From Eubacterium ruminantium (lineage in GTDB: Bacteria; Bacillota; Clostridia; Lachnospirales; Lachnospiraceae): DNA of 64,000 bases. The notes under the pieces were generated by a model. It ran no database searches, was not told where the DNA came from, and saw only the letters and a list, made by a program, of their open reading frames with translations. This document shows, piece after piece, positions 37,201 to 45,399 of this stretch; positions within the stretch are counted from its first letter, which is position 1; each line of letters begins with the position of its first letter. The position numbers and the translations under genes were made by a program. Where the stretch lies: positions 147,864-211,863 of the forward strand of contig NZ_FUXA01000008.1 in NCBI RefSeq assembly GCF_900167085.1. The letters run 5' to 3'.

Positions 37201-37549
37201 CGGAGAAGTCGGAGAAGTATTTATCAATGATTCTTATGCCGAATTTAATATAAGAAGCGAGAATTCAACATGTATGGGTGCATATAATGCCTCATCAAAG
37301 ATCGATATTGAAATTGCATCACTAAGGGCGGAATCAGTAGGTAAGGAGGCTTTTATCTTCGGAGGAATCAATGGTGATACAGAGGTATCTGAGGTATCTC
37401 TTATCAGTGTTGATACAAGAATAGAGCTTCATAATGCCATTGGCAAAGATTCTATGATTGAAGATGATAAATTCAAGATTGTTAACGGTAAGTTTAAGGT
37501 TATGGTTAACGGAGAAAGAATTGAACGTGAACTGATTTATAAATTCTGA
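34202..37549 (+). CDS. LacI-type sensor / EAL phosphodiesterase / repeat-domain fusion
   Basis: An 1115-residue cytosolic protein with no signal peptide or membrane segment. Residues 1-280 form a periplasmic-binding-protein type I fold like LacI sensor domains but without a DNA-binding helix-turn-helix (opening GRKRLALFVGQPEEDF). A middle region (about 300-500) may be GAF-like. Residues about 505-745 form an EAL domain that hydrolyses c-di-GMP: YEALMR, the metal-binding ELTEEAELS, IDDYGTGYSN, KIDRSLL, EGVET and QGYY all look intact. The last 370 residues are glycine-rich beta repeats (GVGIGSGLGG, KSVGVGN, GVGIGS, VGMGTLGG) that suggest a beta-helix. GGGAGAG lies 8 bases before the ATG at 34202. 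Confidence 0.85.
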   Translation: MGGRKRLALFVGQPEEDFQRRFIEGFAKEAFEFGMDVCVFSMFKKYQDTASREKGDSNIFTLANPDFFDGIVILKDTIQSEDAAEELEQRIKDTYDKPVLVVDKESKYFKSVYINGYDPMVQLTNHLIEDHGVKDIAFLAGKSWHRHSNERLSAFLESMRSHKLNVTDDRIIEGDFWYTSGEQCLLSLINSNKPLPEAIICANDQMAIGLCKALTDRGYRVPEDILIVGADSIIEGQTSPRSLTSYLSPASELGAFSVECLFDLKAKRLLRKFEGKSRALFGESCGCFNKNMPTYNLKRDEWDTDISSEGFESVNNTMFENLLLQTNINDYISSVYSYAYQIKDADCFHLCLVSSLKYLNQNEVYIPKNEGYPKKMVHAIRYNRNNLDNLVSMDDTFETSEMLPDIYVRKDEPYIYYFNPVFFEDRCFGYAVVGFCNKPKTYDENYRRWINLVSGGLEVLRRHSTMDMVKEQIYKLRTGKFMKTSEVYENLSTDDKKKYETVKDILDNNLLKYNFQPIVSAVDGSIYSYEALMRSTTREPIPPLVILKFAGMMDRLSDVETATFRNVLNIIEKSKQKINGAKIFINSIPGISVKDIDELEKNLSEHCDTVVVELTEEAELSEEELDNLKEFYERNNIEIAIDDYGTGYSNVSNLLRYVPNYVKIDRSLLSDIQNKPQKEHFVREIINFCHDNGIKALAEGVETSEELRTVIHLGVDLIQGYYTAKPAENFLEHIDEKKISEIKSYHQERSDGKVKSIYVAGKTNRISLLNLSNDGCTDIVIGREGMVYNDVTIVGMPSHKTDIHIRIEPRYSGRVTLENVYLSNVKNRPCIEVGEHAELVLAIEGDNILDNAGIMVPESSKFTLEGNGNMTITLNSKDYFGIGNDMKSRHGELRFLHAGKLNIYGYGTNGVGIGSGLGGVIKIKGGQFGITLNGIKSVGVGNLEGHTDCLVKSCAFEAELSVSKGVGIGSLTKDALVRVEKTSVKINGDAKEFVGMGTLGGEVGEVFINDSYAEFNIRSENSTCMGAYNASSKIDIEIASLRAESVGKEAFIFGGINGDTEVSEVSLISVDTRIELHNAIGKDSMIEDDKFKIVNGKFKVMVNGERIERELIYKF

Positions 37550-37732
37550 CATAAGAGGTCTATATACGCCAAATACATTGAAAAAACAGTAAATAAATGC
37601 TATATTATCAATATATTTACATGCGGGCAGAGTATGCCGGTTTGACGAAATTATGATACAAAATTCATGACGATGTATATAAGGGTTTAAATTGGGCAAA
37701 ATATTTGACCGCTGCATTGAGAGGATAGCAGT

Positions 37733-38677
37733 ATGAAAGAGGATAGGTTAAAGACTGAAGTTAAGAATATAGTTGAAAATATACTGGATGATTATAAAAA
37801 GGGAAGAGATATTGATGCTCAAAATGTTCACGGACAGCCGGACAAGGATGCTGTCGTAGATATTTTGAATAAGATCATTCATATCATTTACCCGGGATAT
37901 TACAGAAGTAAGGTCTATAAGAGTTATGATGATAATAACAGAATATCGGTTCTTATAGAGGATGTAATATATAATCTTAAAAAGCAGATTCGAATAGCAT
38001 TACAGCATAGACTTGATTATATTGCAAAAAAGGAAGAGGCTGAAAAGAATGAAGGTTTTGTCAGTGGCATTTTTGACTATGAAGAGTTAAATAATACTGC
38101 TGAAGAATTGACTATTGCATTTTTTAAGACTATTCCAAAGATAAGGGACTATGTTGATACGGATGTACAGGCTACATTCCAGGGTGATCCGGCTGCATTT
38201 GATAAAGAGGAAATCGTTCTTTCTTATCCGGGACTCAGAGCGACTACCATAAATCGTATAGCTCATGAGTTATATCTTTTAAATGTTCCTCTTATTCCAA
38301 GAATAATGACAGAGTATGCCCACAGCAGAACGGGTATTGATATTCATCCGGGTGCAACACTTGGAAAATATCTTATGATCGACCACGGAACAGGCGTTGT
38401 TGTCGGTGAAACATCAATAATCGGTGAACATGTAAAAATATATCAGGGCGTTACTATAGGCGCTCTTTCAACAAGTGCCGGACAGGGACTGAGAGGTGCC
38501 AAGAGGCATCCTACCATTGAAGATAATGTAACTATTTATTCGGGAGCATCTATTCTTGGTGGAGAAACCGTTATCGGCAAAGGTGCTGTGATAGGAGGTA
38601 ATGCATTTATCACATCATCCATAGCTCCGGGAGCAAGAGTAAGTATCAAGAATCAGGAGCTTACGATTAAAGAATAA
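37733..38677 (+). CDS. cysE: Serine O-acetyltransferase (EpsC/CysE type)
   Basis: Makes O-acetylserine for cysteine synthesis. The 314 residues have an N-terminal helical domain (1-175) and a left-handed beta-helix with hexapeptide repeats. The catalytic segment is GIDIHPGATLGKYLMIDHGTGVVVGET, and KIYQGVTIGALSTSAGQGLRGAKRHPTI fits the longer EpsC-like subgroup. GAGAGGA precedes the ATG. No cysteine synthase is next to it. It might acetylate a different acceptor, given the polysaccharide genes that follow. Confidence 0.88.
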   Translation: MKEDRLKTEVKNIVENILDDYKKGRDIDAQNVHGQPDKDAVVDILNKIIHIIYPGYYRSKVYKSYDDNNRISVLIEDVIYNLKKQIRIALQHRLDYIAKKEEAEKNEGFVSGIFDYEELNNTAEELTIAFFKTIPKIRDYVDTDVQATFQGDPAAFDKEEIVLSYPGLRATTINRIAHELYLLNVPLIPRIMTEYAHSRTGIDIHPGATLGKYLMIDHGTGVVVGETSIIGEHVKIYQGVTIGALSTSAGQGLRGAKRHPTIEDNVTIYSGASILGGETVIGKGAVIGGNAFITSSIAPGARVSIKNQELTIKE

Positions 38678-38713
38678 TTATCCGGTAAATTATCCGGAAT
38701 CTATGAAAAAAAC

Positions 38714-38808
38714 TTATGAAATAAAACTAATGAAAAACACTATGAAATTATTATGAAATAAAACTAATGAAAAACACTATGAAATTATTATGAAATAAAA
38801 TTATGAAC
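38714..38808. repeat. 37-bp tandem repeat, about 2.5 copies
   Basis: Two identical 37-base units (38714-38750 and 38751-38787), beginning TTATGAAATAAAACTAATG, and a partial third copy. They lie in the spacer just before rfbF. Confidence 0.85.
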
Positions 38809-38822
38809 AGGGAGAAATGCTT

Positions 38823-39602
38823 ATGAAGGTTGTATTACTTGCAGGTGGTTTCGGAACCAGAATTTCCGAAGAATCAGAATATGTACCAAAGCCTATGATA
38901 AAAATAGGAGGCATGCCTATACTCTGGCACATAATGAAGGAATATTCTTATTATGGATTCAATGACTTTGTTATCTGTGCGGGTTACAAGCAGCATATTG
39001 TAAAGGAATGGTTTGCAGATTACTTCCTTCATACATCTGATATAACATTTGATTTTACAGAAGGCAATAAGATGATCGTTCATGATCAGCATGCAGAGCC
39101 ATGGAAGGTTACGGTTGTTAATACCGGACTTTATACCATGACTGGTGGACGTATCAAAAGGATACAGAAATATATCGGTAATGAGCGCTTTATGATGACT
39201 TACGGTGATGGTGTGTGTGATGTTGATCTGCGAGAACTTCTTAAATTCCATGAATCACATGGTAAGATGGCTACACTTACTTCTGTCATAATTGAGCAGC
39301 AGAAAGGTGTTCTCGATATCGGGGGCGATAATGCTGTTCGTTCTTTCCGTGAGAAAAATGCGCTTGACGGAAGTCCTATAAATGCAGGTTATATGGTATT
39401 TGAACCTGAAATCTTTGATTATATCGAAGGCGATGATACTGTCCTTGAGAGAGATTCTCTCGTAAAACTTGCTGACATGGGACAGCTTATGTCATATAAG
39501 CATAATGGTTTCTGGCAGTGTATGGATACCAAGAGAGAAAAGGATCTCTTAGAGAAGATCTGGGAGAACGGAGAAGCTCCTTGGAAAAAATGGAATGATT
39601 AG
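38823..39602 (+). CDS. rfbF: Glucose-1-phosphate cytidylyltransferase
   Basis: First step of the CDP-deoxysugar pathway: CTP plus glucose 1-phosphate gives CDP-glucose. The 259 residues contain the nucleotidyltransferase signature LLAGGFGTRISEES and EYVPKPMIKIGGMPILWHIM, close to RfbF/DdhA proteins. ATG at 38823 is chosen because GGGAGAA lies upstream and homologues begin MK(V/A)V; an ATG at 38817 is possible. It heads the polysaccharide operon. Confidence 0.95.
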   Translation: MKVVLLAGGFGTRISEESEYVPKPMIKIGGMPILWHIMKEYSYYGFNDFVICAGYKQHIVKEWFADYFLHTSDITFDFTEGNKMIVHDQHAEPWKVTVVNTGLYTMTGGRIKRIQKYIGNERFMMTYGDGVCDVDLRELLKFHESHGKMATLTSVIIEQQKGVLDIGGDNAVRSFREKNALDGSPINAGYMVFEPEIFDYIEGDDTVLERDSLVKLADMGQLMSYKHNGFWQCMDTKREKDLLEKIWENGEAPWKKWND

Positions 39603-39619
39603 GATAGTTGGTGATCGAT

Positions 39620-40672
39620 ATGTCTGAAAATGAGATGACGCAAGAGACAAAAAGTATACGCAAAAAGGTAAGTGTTCTCATACCATGCTACAATGAAAAA
39701 GAAAATGTTGTTCCTATGAGCGAAGCCATAGATAATATTTTTAAAACAGAATGTACTGAGTATGATTATGAGTTGCTATTTATAGATAACTGTTCAAAAG
39801 ATGGTACAAAAGAGCTTCTCAGAGGTATAGCCGAGAAGAATAAAAATGTTAAAGTTATCTTTAATGCCAAGAATTTTGGACAATTTAATTCTCCTTATTA
39901 CGGTATTCTTCAGACTACAGGAGAATGCACTATTTCTATGTGCTATGATTTTCAGGATCCTGTAGAAATGATACCAAGATTTCTGGAAGAATGGGAAAAG
40001 GGCGCAAAGATCGTTTGTGCTATAAAAACCACAAGTAAAGAAAATAAAATAATGAGATTCTTCAGAACATGCTATTACAAGATGATAAAGAAAATGTCTG
40101 AAGTTGAACAGATTGAGCACTTTACGGGATTTGGTCTTTATGATAAGAGTTTCGTAAATGTACTGAGAGACCTGAAGGATCCTACGCCATTCATTCGAGG
40201 AATAGTAGCGGAGCTTGGTTTTAAGAGAGTTGATATTCCTTATGAACAGCAAAGAAGAAGAGCAGGAAAAACACATAATAATTTCTACTCTCTTTATGAT
40301 GCTGCCATGCTCAGTTTTACATCTTATACCAAAGGTGGACTGAGAGTTGCGACATTCCTTGGATTTTTATTTGCTATTGCAAGTATGACCATCGGCCTTA
40401 TTTATCTGATCTTAAAGCTTTATTATTGGGACAGATTTGTTGCCGGTATGGCGCCTATCCTTATAGCGGTTTGTATATTCAGTTCTATGCAGATGTTCTT
40501 CATAGGTTTCCTTGGAGAATATGTAATGAGCATCAATAAACGAATAATGAACCGACCCCTTGTTATAGAGGAAGAACGTTTGAATTTCGAGAATGATAAG
40601 GATAGTAAAGAAAAAACGGAAAAAGAAAACATTTCAGATAAAAATGTAAGTGGTGAAGGAAATGAAGATTAG
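39620..40672 (+). CDS. GtrB-like glycosyltransferase family 2
   Basis: A 350-residue inverting transferase that most likely moves a sugar onto undecaprenyl phosphate. The GT-A domain begins KVSVLIPCYNEKENV; the metal-binding motif reads CYDFQDP and the acceptor motif QQRRRAGKTH. Two C-terminal membrane segments (about 220-245 and 260-285) are followed by a charged tail. ATG at 39620 is supported by GGTGAT; TTG at 39608 is an alternative. The last bases overlap the next gene. Confidence 0.88.
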   Translation: MSENEMTQETKSIRKKVSVLIPCYNEKENVVPMSEAIDNIFKTECTEYDYELLFIDNCSKDGTKELLRGIAEKNKNVKVIFNAKNFGQFNSPYYGILQTTGECTISMCYDFQDPVEMIPRFLEEWEKGAKIVCAIKTTSKENKIMRFFRTCYYKMIKKMSEVEQIEHFTGFGLYDKSFVNVLRDLKDPTPFIRGIVAELGFKRVDIPYEQQRRRAGKTHNNFYSLYDAAMLSFTSYTKGGLRVATFLGFLFAIASMTIGLIYLILKLYYWDRFVAGMAPILIAVCIFSSMQMFFIGFLGEYVMSINKRIMNRPLVIEEERLNFENDKDSKEKTEKENISDKNVSGEGNED

Positions 40673-42545
40673 ACTTGCTGATTACGTTGCGGACTTTCTT
40701 GTTTCGCACGGAATTAAAGATATATTCAGTGTTGTAGGCGGTGGAGCGATGCATTTAAATGATGCCTTCGGACATCATGAGGGATTGCATGTGACTTATA
40801 ACCATCATGAGCAGGCGTGTGCTATTGCAGCAGAAGCTTATGCGAGAATTGACAATAAAATCGCAGCGGTTTGTGTAACTACAGGACCCGGCGGAACAAA
40901 TGCTATAACAGGTGTAGCATGCGGATGGCTGGATTCTTTACCTATGATGATCATCAGCGGACAGGTGAGATATGATACTACTGCCAGATATACCGCAAGG
41001 TTTACCGACGGAGAAGTTCTAAGAGCTGTAGGTGATCAGGAATTCGATATCACAAAGGCTGTGGGCGCAATGACAAAATATGCTGTTATGATCGAAAATC
41101 CGCTCACTATAAGATACCATCTTGAGAGAGCATTTCATCTTGCAACAACAGGCAGACCGGGACCTGTATGGATCGATATACCGGTAAATTATCAGGGTAT
41201 GATGATCGAGACGGATGACCTTATCGGTTATCAGGATAATGATTCTGATGTTATTGAATTTGACGGCGAGAATTATGAAACAAAGAAGGAAGATGATGCT
41301 TATCTTCCGCCTGAAGTATCTGTTGATACGATAAATGAAGTTTTAGAAGCTGTAAAAAAAGCAAAGAGACCTGTATTATATGCAGGTTACGGAATTAGAC
41401 TTTCCGGCGGATATGACAGTTTCAGGAAAGTTATCGAGAAGCTTAATATTCCGGTCGTAACATATTGGAACGCGGTGGATCTCATTGAAGATGATAATGA
41501 TCTTTATGTAGGTCGTGCCGGAAATATGGGCGACAGAGCCGGAAACTGGGCAATTCAGAATTCAGATCTTATAGTTGCGATCGGTACAAGAATATCCATC
41601 AGACAGGTAGGATACAACTGGGAAACCTGGGCAAGACATGCAAAGGTTATCATGGTTGATATAGATAAAGCCGAGATGAAGAAACATACTATACATGTTG
41701 ACCTTCCTATCTGGGCAGATGCTAAGGATTTCCTTCTTAAAATGGATAAAACGATCGAATCATCTATAAATATACATGAGGACTGGAATAAGATCTGTCA
41801 GTCATGGAAGAAAGATTATCCGGTTGTCAGACCTGAACAGTGGGAAGAAAATGGTTCAACAGCGAATGTTTATGCCTTTATCAAATATTTAAGTCATAGT
41901 TTACCTGAGAATTCTTATACAGCAGTATCTAACGGTGCCTGCTGTGTAGTAGGAAACCAGGCTTATGAGATCAAGAAGGGAAGCAGGATGGCCAACAACA
42001 GTGCTATTGCAAGTATGGGTTACGGTCTTCCGGCTGCCATAGGAACCTGTCTTGGAGCAGGCAGAAAAGAGACTATCTGCCTTGAGGGTGACGGATCTAT
42101 AATGATGAATCTTCAGGAATTACAGACCATCATAACAAACAGGCTTCCGATAAAGATCTACCTTATCAATAATTCAGGTTATCATTCGATCAGAATCACT
42201 CAGTCCAATCTTTTCAGTGAGCATTCGAAGGTTGGTATCGGACCTGAATCAGGAGATCTTTCATTCCCTGAATTTAAGAAGATAGCTGAAGCTTTCGGAT
42301 ATAAATATTTTGAAGCTCATTCAAATAAAGAAATGATGGAAACGATAGATAAAGTTAATGGAATGGAAGGACCGGTATTTGTGGAAATATTTACGGATAC
42401 CGTACAGAGATGGGAGCCAAAGAGTTCGGCTAAGAAGCTTCCTGACGGAACTCTTGTCAGTCCACCGCTTGAGGATCTTGCTCCATTTCTTCCTAGAGAA
42501 GAACTTGAGAAGATCATGATCGTTCCAATGGTTGATGAAGTATAG
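40662..42545 (+). CDS. ThDP-dependent acetolactate-synthase-like enzyme (YerE-like)
   Basis: A 627-residue thiamine diphosphate enzyme. The catalytic glutamate is in NHHEQACAIAAEAYAR and the ThDP/Mg motif is EGDGSIMMNLQELQTI...NNSGYHS. The middle domain resembles acetolactate synthase. In a cluster with rfbF/G/H, the closest known role is YerE, which transfers a two-carbon acetyl unit from pyruvate to CDP-4-keto-3,6-dideoxyglucose. That role is inferred from context. ATG at 40662 is preferred; a GTG at 40650 is in frame. It overlaps the glycosyltransferase by 11 bases. Confidence 0.85.
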   Translation: MKIRLADYVADFLVSHGIKDIFSVVGGGAMHLNDAFGHHEGLHVTYNHHEQACAIAAEAYARIDNKIAAVCVTTGPGGTNAITGVACGWLDSLPMMIISGQVRYDTTARYTARFTDGEVLRAVGDQEFDITKAVGAMTKYAVMIENPLTIRYHLERAFHLATTGRPGPVWIDIPVNYQGMMIETDDLIGYQDNDSDVIEFDGENYETKKEDDAYLPPEVSVDTINEVLEAVKKAKRPVLYAGYGIRLSGGYDSFRKVIEKLNIPVVTYWNAVDLIEDDNDLYVGRAGNMGDRAGNWAIQNSDLIVAIGTRISIRQVGYNWETWARHAKVIMVDIDKAEMKKHTIHVDLPIWADAKDFLLKMDKTIESSINIHEDWNKICQSWKKDYPVVRPEQWEENGSTANVYAFIKYLSHSLPENSYTAVSNGACCVVGNQAYEIKKGSRMANNSAIASMGYGLPAAIGTCLGAGRKETICLEGDGSIMMNLQELQTIITNRLPIKIYLINNSGYHSIRITQSNLFSEHSKVGIGPESGDLSFPEFKKIAEAFGYKYFEAHSNKEMMETIDKVNGMEGPVFVEIFTDTVQRWEPKSSAKKLPDGTLVSPPLEDLAPFLPREELEKIMIVPMVDEV

Positions 42546-42559
42546 GCGGAGGTTATGGG

Positions 42560-43345
42560 ATGAACTTAAAACATCGTATAGTGGATGATTTAAAGGCACT
42601 TAAACAGGATTACGGGGTAGTGTCTATAAAAGCTGAATTCGAGGCAGAAGGTTCAAGAAAAGACGAGCTCATTATGCTTCGTGATTTTGTTGAAGAAGTA
42701 GGACTTGGTCTTATCATAAAAATAGGCGGATGTGAGGCGGTTCATGATCTTGATCAGTGCAAACTCCTTGACGCAACAGGTGTTATGGCACCTATGATCG
42801 AGACACCATTTGCCATGAAGAAATTTAAGGGGGCAGTCAAAAAGGTTTATAAAGAGGCTGAAAATGATAATTTCTCAATTGAAAGAATCATCAATGCTGA
42901 AACAAAGACCTGCCTTCAGAATTTCGATGACATCCTTGATGAAGGAAAAGGATTTTTGACAGGTGTTACTGTCGGAAGAAGCGATCTTTCAGCATCTATG
43001 GATATAGAAAAGAAGGACATAGAGACAGAGCCTGTATTTAATGCTACAAAAGAATTTTGTGAGAAGGCAAAGTCGAGAGGACTTATCACGAATTTCGGAG
43101 GAAATATCGGTATAGAATCAATTCCTTTTGTCATTCGTATGAATCCGTTTATAGATAGATTTGAGACGAGAAAAGTTGTTATTTCAAAGAATGATAATCC
43201 GGAATTTCTGAAGAAAGCAATTACTACTGCCTTATCATTTGAGCTGGATTATCTGAAATTTAAATCGGCTTATTATACAGCTATGGCAACAGAGGACGCT
43301 GCAAGAATCGAGAGATTAACAAAGCAGGTCGAGTCCGTTAAATAG
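42560..43345 (+). CDS. HpcH/HpaI-type aldolase/citrate lyase family protein
   Basis: A 261-residue TIM-barrel protein. Family motifs are IIKIGGCEAV, APMIETPFAMKKF, INAETKTCLQNFDDIL and GVTVGRSDLSASM. The metal-binding E and D positions of HpcH-type aldolases appear in MIET and GRSDLS. Such enzymes make or break C-C bonds using pyruvate enolate. Its place between the ThDP enzyme and the reductase suggests a step in building or supplying the branched sugar, which is inference. GGAGG precedes the ATG. Confidence 0.8.
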   Translation: MNLKHRIVDDLKALKQDYGVVSIKAEFEAEGSRKDELIMLRDFVEEVGLGLIIKIGGCEAVHDLDQCKLLDATGVMAPMIETPFAMKKFKGAVKKVYKEAENDNFSIERIINAETKTCLQNFDDILDEGKGFLTGVTVGRSDLSASMDIEKKDIETEPVFNATKEFCEKAKSRGLITNFGGNIGIESIPFVIRMNPFIDRFETRKVVISKNDNPEFLKKAITTALSFELDYLKFKSAYYTAMATEDAARIERLTKQVESVK

Positions 43346-43353
43346 GAGTAATT

Positions 43354-44265
43354 ATGAAAATAGTTCTCACAGGTGCTACCGGAATGATAGGTCTTGCTAT
43401 AGCAAGAATGGGAATAGAAAAAAAGCATGAGATCATATGTCTGATCAATCCGGGCTCAAGCAGAAAAGAACATATTGAAAAGATGGAAAATGTCAGGATC
43501 ATTGAGTGTAGCGTGAATGAATATGATTCACTTGAAACGGATATCAAAGCTGATTTTTTCATACATCTTGCCTGGGAGAAGACCTTCGGTGCAAGTCGTG
43601 ATGATGCAGAGGTTCAATTTAGAAATATCGGGCATACCATTTCCGCTGCAAAGCTGGCTAAAAGAATGGGATGCAGGATGTTCATCGGTGCAGGTTCACA
43701 GGCAGAGTATGGACCAAGTGAAGTGGATCTTACAACATCACTAAAGGTTAATCCGGAAAGCGGATACGGTATTTCAAAGTTTGCAGCGGGAAAGCTTGCT
43801 GCTATTTACTGCAAACAGAATGATATCAGGTTTGCATGGGTAAGAATATTAAGTATATTCGGACCGGGAGACGGAAAGAATACTCTTATTTCTTATCTGA
43901 TAAATGAGTTTATGGAAGGAAGACAGCCAAAACTTACGAAATGTGAGCAGATATGGGATTATCTGTATTGTGATGATGCAGCTGAGGCGATACTTAGCCT
44001 GGCTGAGTCGGATGTAGACGGAAAAATTTATCCTTTGGGAAGCGGCAACGGAAGAAGGTTATCGGAATATGTTTGCGATATAAGAGATATCATAGATCCG
44101 TCCCTTGAACCGTTATTTGGAGAAATACCTTATTATCCACATCAGCCTATGCACCTTGTTGCAGATATTAGTGAAATTACTGCTGATACGGGATGGAAAC
44201 CTAAAACGGATTTTAAAGAAGGAATCAGGAAGACTGTGGAAGCATTAAAGGCTGAGCAGTCATAA
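43354..44265 (+). CDS. NAD-dependent epimerase/reductase (extended SDR)
   Basis: A 303-residue sugar-nucleotide SDR. The Rossmann motif is LTGATGMIGLAIA and the catalytic triad lies in GAGSQAEYG...YGISKFAAGK (YxxxK). In CDP-yersiniose clusters the analogous SDR, YerF, reduces the branched ketosugar, so the same role is suggested here. Eight bases separate it from the aldolase gene. Substrate is not provable from sequence. Confidence 0.87.
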   Translation: MKIVLTGATGMIGLAIARMGIEKKHEIICLINPGSSRKEHIEKMENVRIIECSVNEYDSLETDIKADFFIHLAWEKTFGASRDDAEVQFRNIGHTISAAKLAKRMGCRMFIGAGSQAEYGPSEVDLTTSLKVNPESGYGISKFAAGKLAAIYCKQNDIRFAWVRILSIFGPGDGKNTLISYLINEFMEGRQPKLTKCEQIWDYLYCDDAAEAILSLAESDVDGKIYPLGSGNGRRLSEYVCDIRDIIDPSLEPLFGEIPYYPHQPMHLVADISEITADTGWKPKTDFKEGIRKTVEALKAEQS

Positions 44266-44314
44266 TATAGAAAGATAACCGGTTTATATGGGCCGGTGAA
44301 TCGCGGGAGAAAAG

Positions 44315-45382
44315 ATGAAGAAACGTGCTATTGGTGAAGTTACCGGACCATACAGATTTTTACAGCTTATATGGGTTGTACTTACACATCCTGAATATGA
44401 TTGGGATGTGGTAGTTCGTTATGTGGACGGAACTCCGGAAGCAATGGAAGACCTTGCAAAAAGGTGCGAGATGAGTGGACTTTTCAAGAAGGTCTATATC
44501 TGCGATGAGTCAACACTTGATTCATCTATGGGCGCAAAGATCAAAGCTTTTATGAAGCTTGGAATACATTATATTACATTCAGAAAACAGAAGTATTTTG
44601 ATAAATTCATTATCGACGTAGTAGGTCAAAATGATTATCAGTTATATTGTCCGGAGAATTCTTTCTCTATGCTTGGGTGTGCCTTCATGCATCAGCATAA
44701 AAAAGCTCCGATCATAATACTTGAAGACGGAAGCTGGGATTATGTTAATATTTCATTTCATTATAAGTTCCCTGTAAATTTAGCAGCAAATATGTTCTTC
44801 TATATGCATTTGCTTAACAGTATAGGTAAGAGGAATTTTAAGCTGAATGAATATGCAATCAAGTATGCATCTAATCCGGATAATCTTTCAGAGAAAAATT
44901 TCAAAGAAATAAGAAAATTATATAACGATCCTGAGATTTTACCGAGGTACAGGAAGCTGGTTGCAGATGTATATGAGGTCGAAAAGCTTGAAGGAAAAGC
45001 TGTTGTTTTCGGCGGAATTACTGCCAGCACCAAGAAAAATGATGATATTCACAGTTTCCTCAGATGGCTTGAAAAAGAATATAAGGGCGAGAAGGTTTAT
45101 ATCAAGACTCATCCTCGGGATAGTTATGATTATAAGAGTGACGTGGTTAATCTTTCTATCATCAATCGAATGGTTCCGGGTGAATTATTCTATAGCCTTA
45201 TAGATGATGAGACGGATATAATCTTTACTATCCCTTCTACTATGATAATGAATGTCCCTAAAGAAAAGAAGATAAAGATGTTACGTTATGATCCAAGTAT
45301 AATGTATAAAGAATATCAGAAAGAATTTGATTCAGTAGTGAAGCTTGCAGCAACAGACAAGGTTGAAGTTGTTGATGTTTAA
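44315..45382 (+). CDS. Putative GT52/sialyltransferase-like glycosyltransferase
   Basis: A 355-residue soluble protein. It carries the two hallmarks of bacterial GT-B sialyltransferase-type enzymes, an E/D-D-G motif (IILEDGSWDY) and an HP motif (YIKTHPRD), followed by a serine/threonine motif (IPSTMIM). GT52 and polysialyltransferases transfer sialic acid or other sugars to glycans. No CMP-sialic acid synthesis gene is in the window, so the donor could be the CDP-sugar made here; that is inference. Confidence 0.62.
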   Translation: MKKRAIGEVTGPYRFLQLIWVVLTHPEYDWDVVVRYVDGTPEAMEDLAKRCEMSGLFKKVYICDESTLDSSMGAKIKAFMKLGIHYITFRKQKYFDKFIIDVVGQNDYQLYCPENSFSMLGCAFMHQHKKAPIIILEDGSWDYVNISFHYKFPVNLAANMFFYMHLLNSIGKRNFKLNEYAIKYASNPDNLSEKNFKEIRKLYNDPEILPRYRKLVADVYEVEKLEGKAVVFGGITASTKKNDDIHSFLRWLEKEYKGEKVYIKTHPRDSYDYKSDVVNLSIINRMVPGELFYSLIDDETDIIFTIPSTMIMNVPKEKKIKMLRYDPSIMYKEYQKEFDSVVKLAATDKVEVVDV

Positions 45383-45399
45383 GGGGAAAATTTATACAC

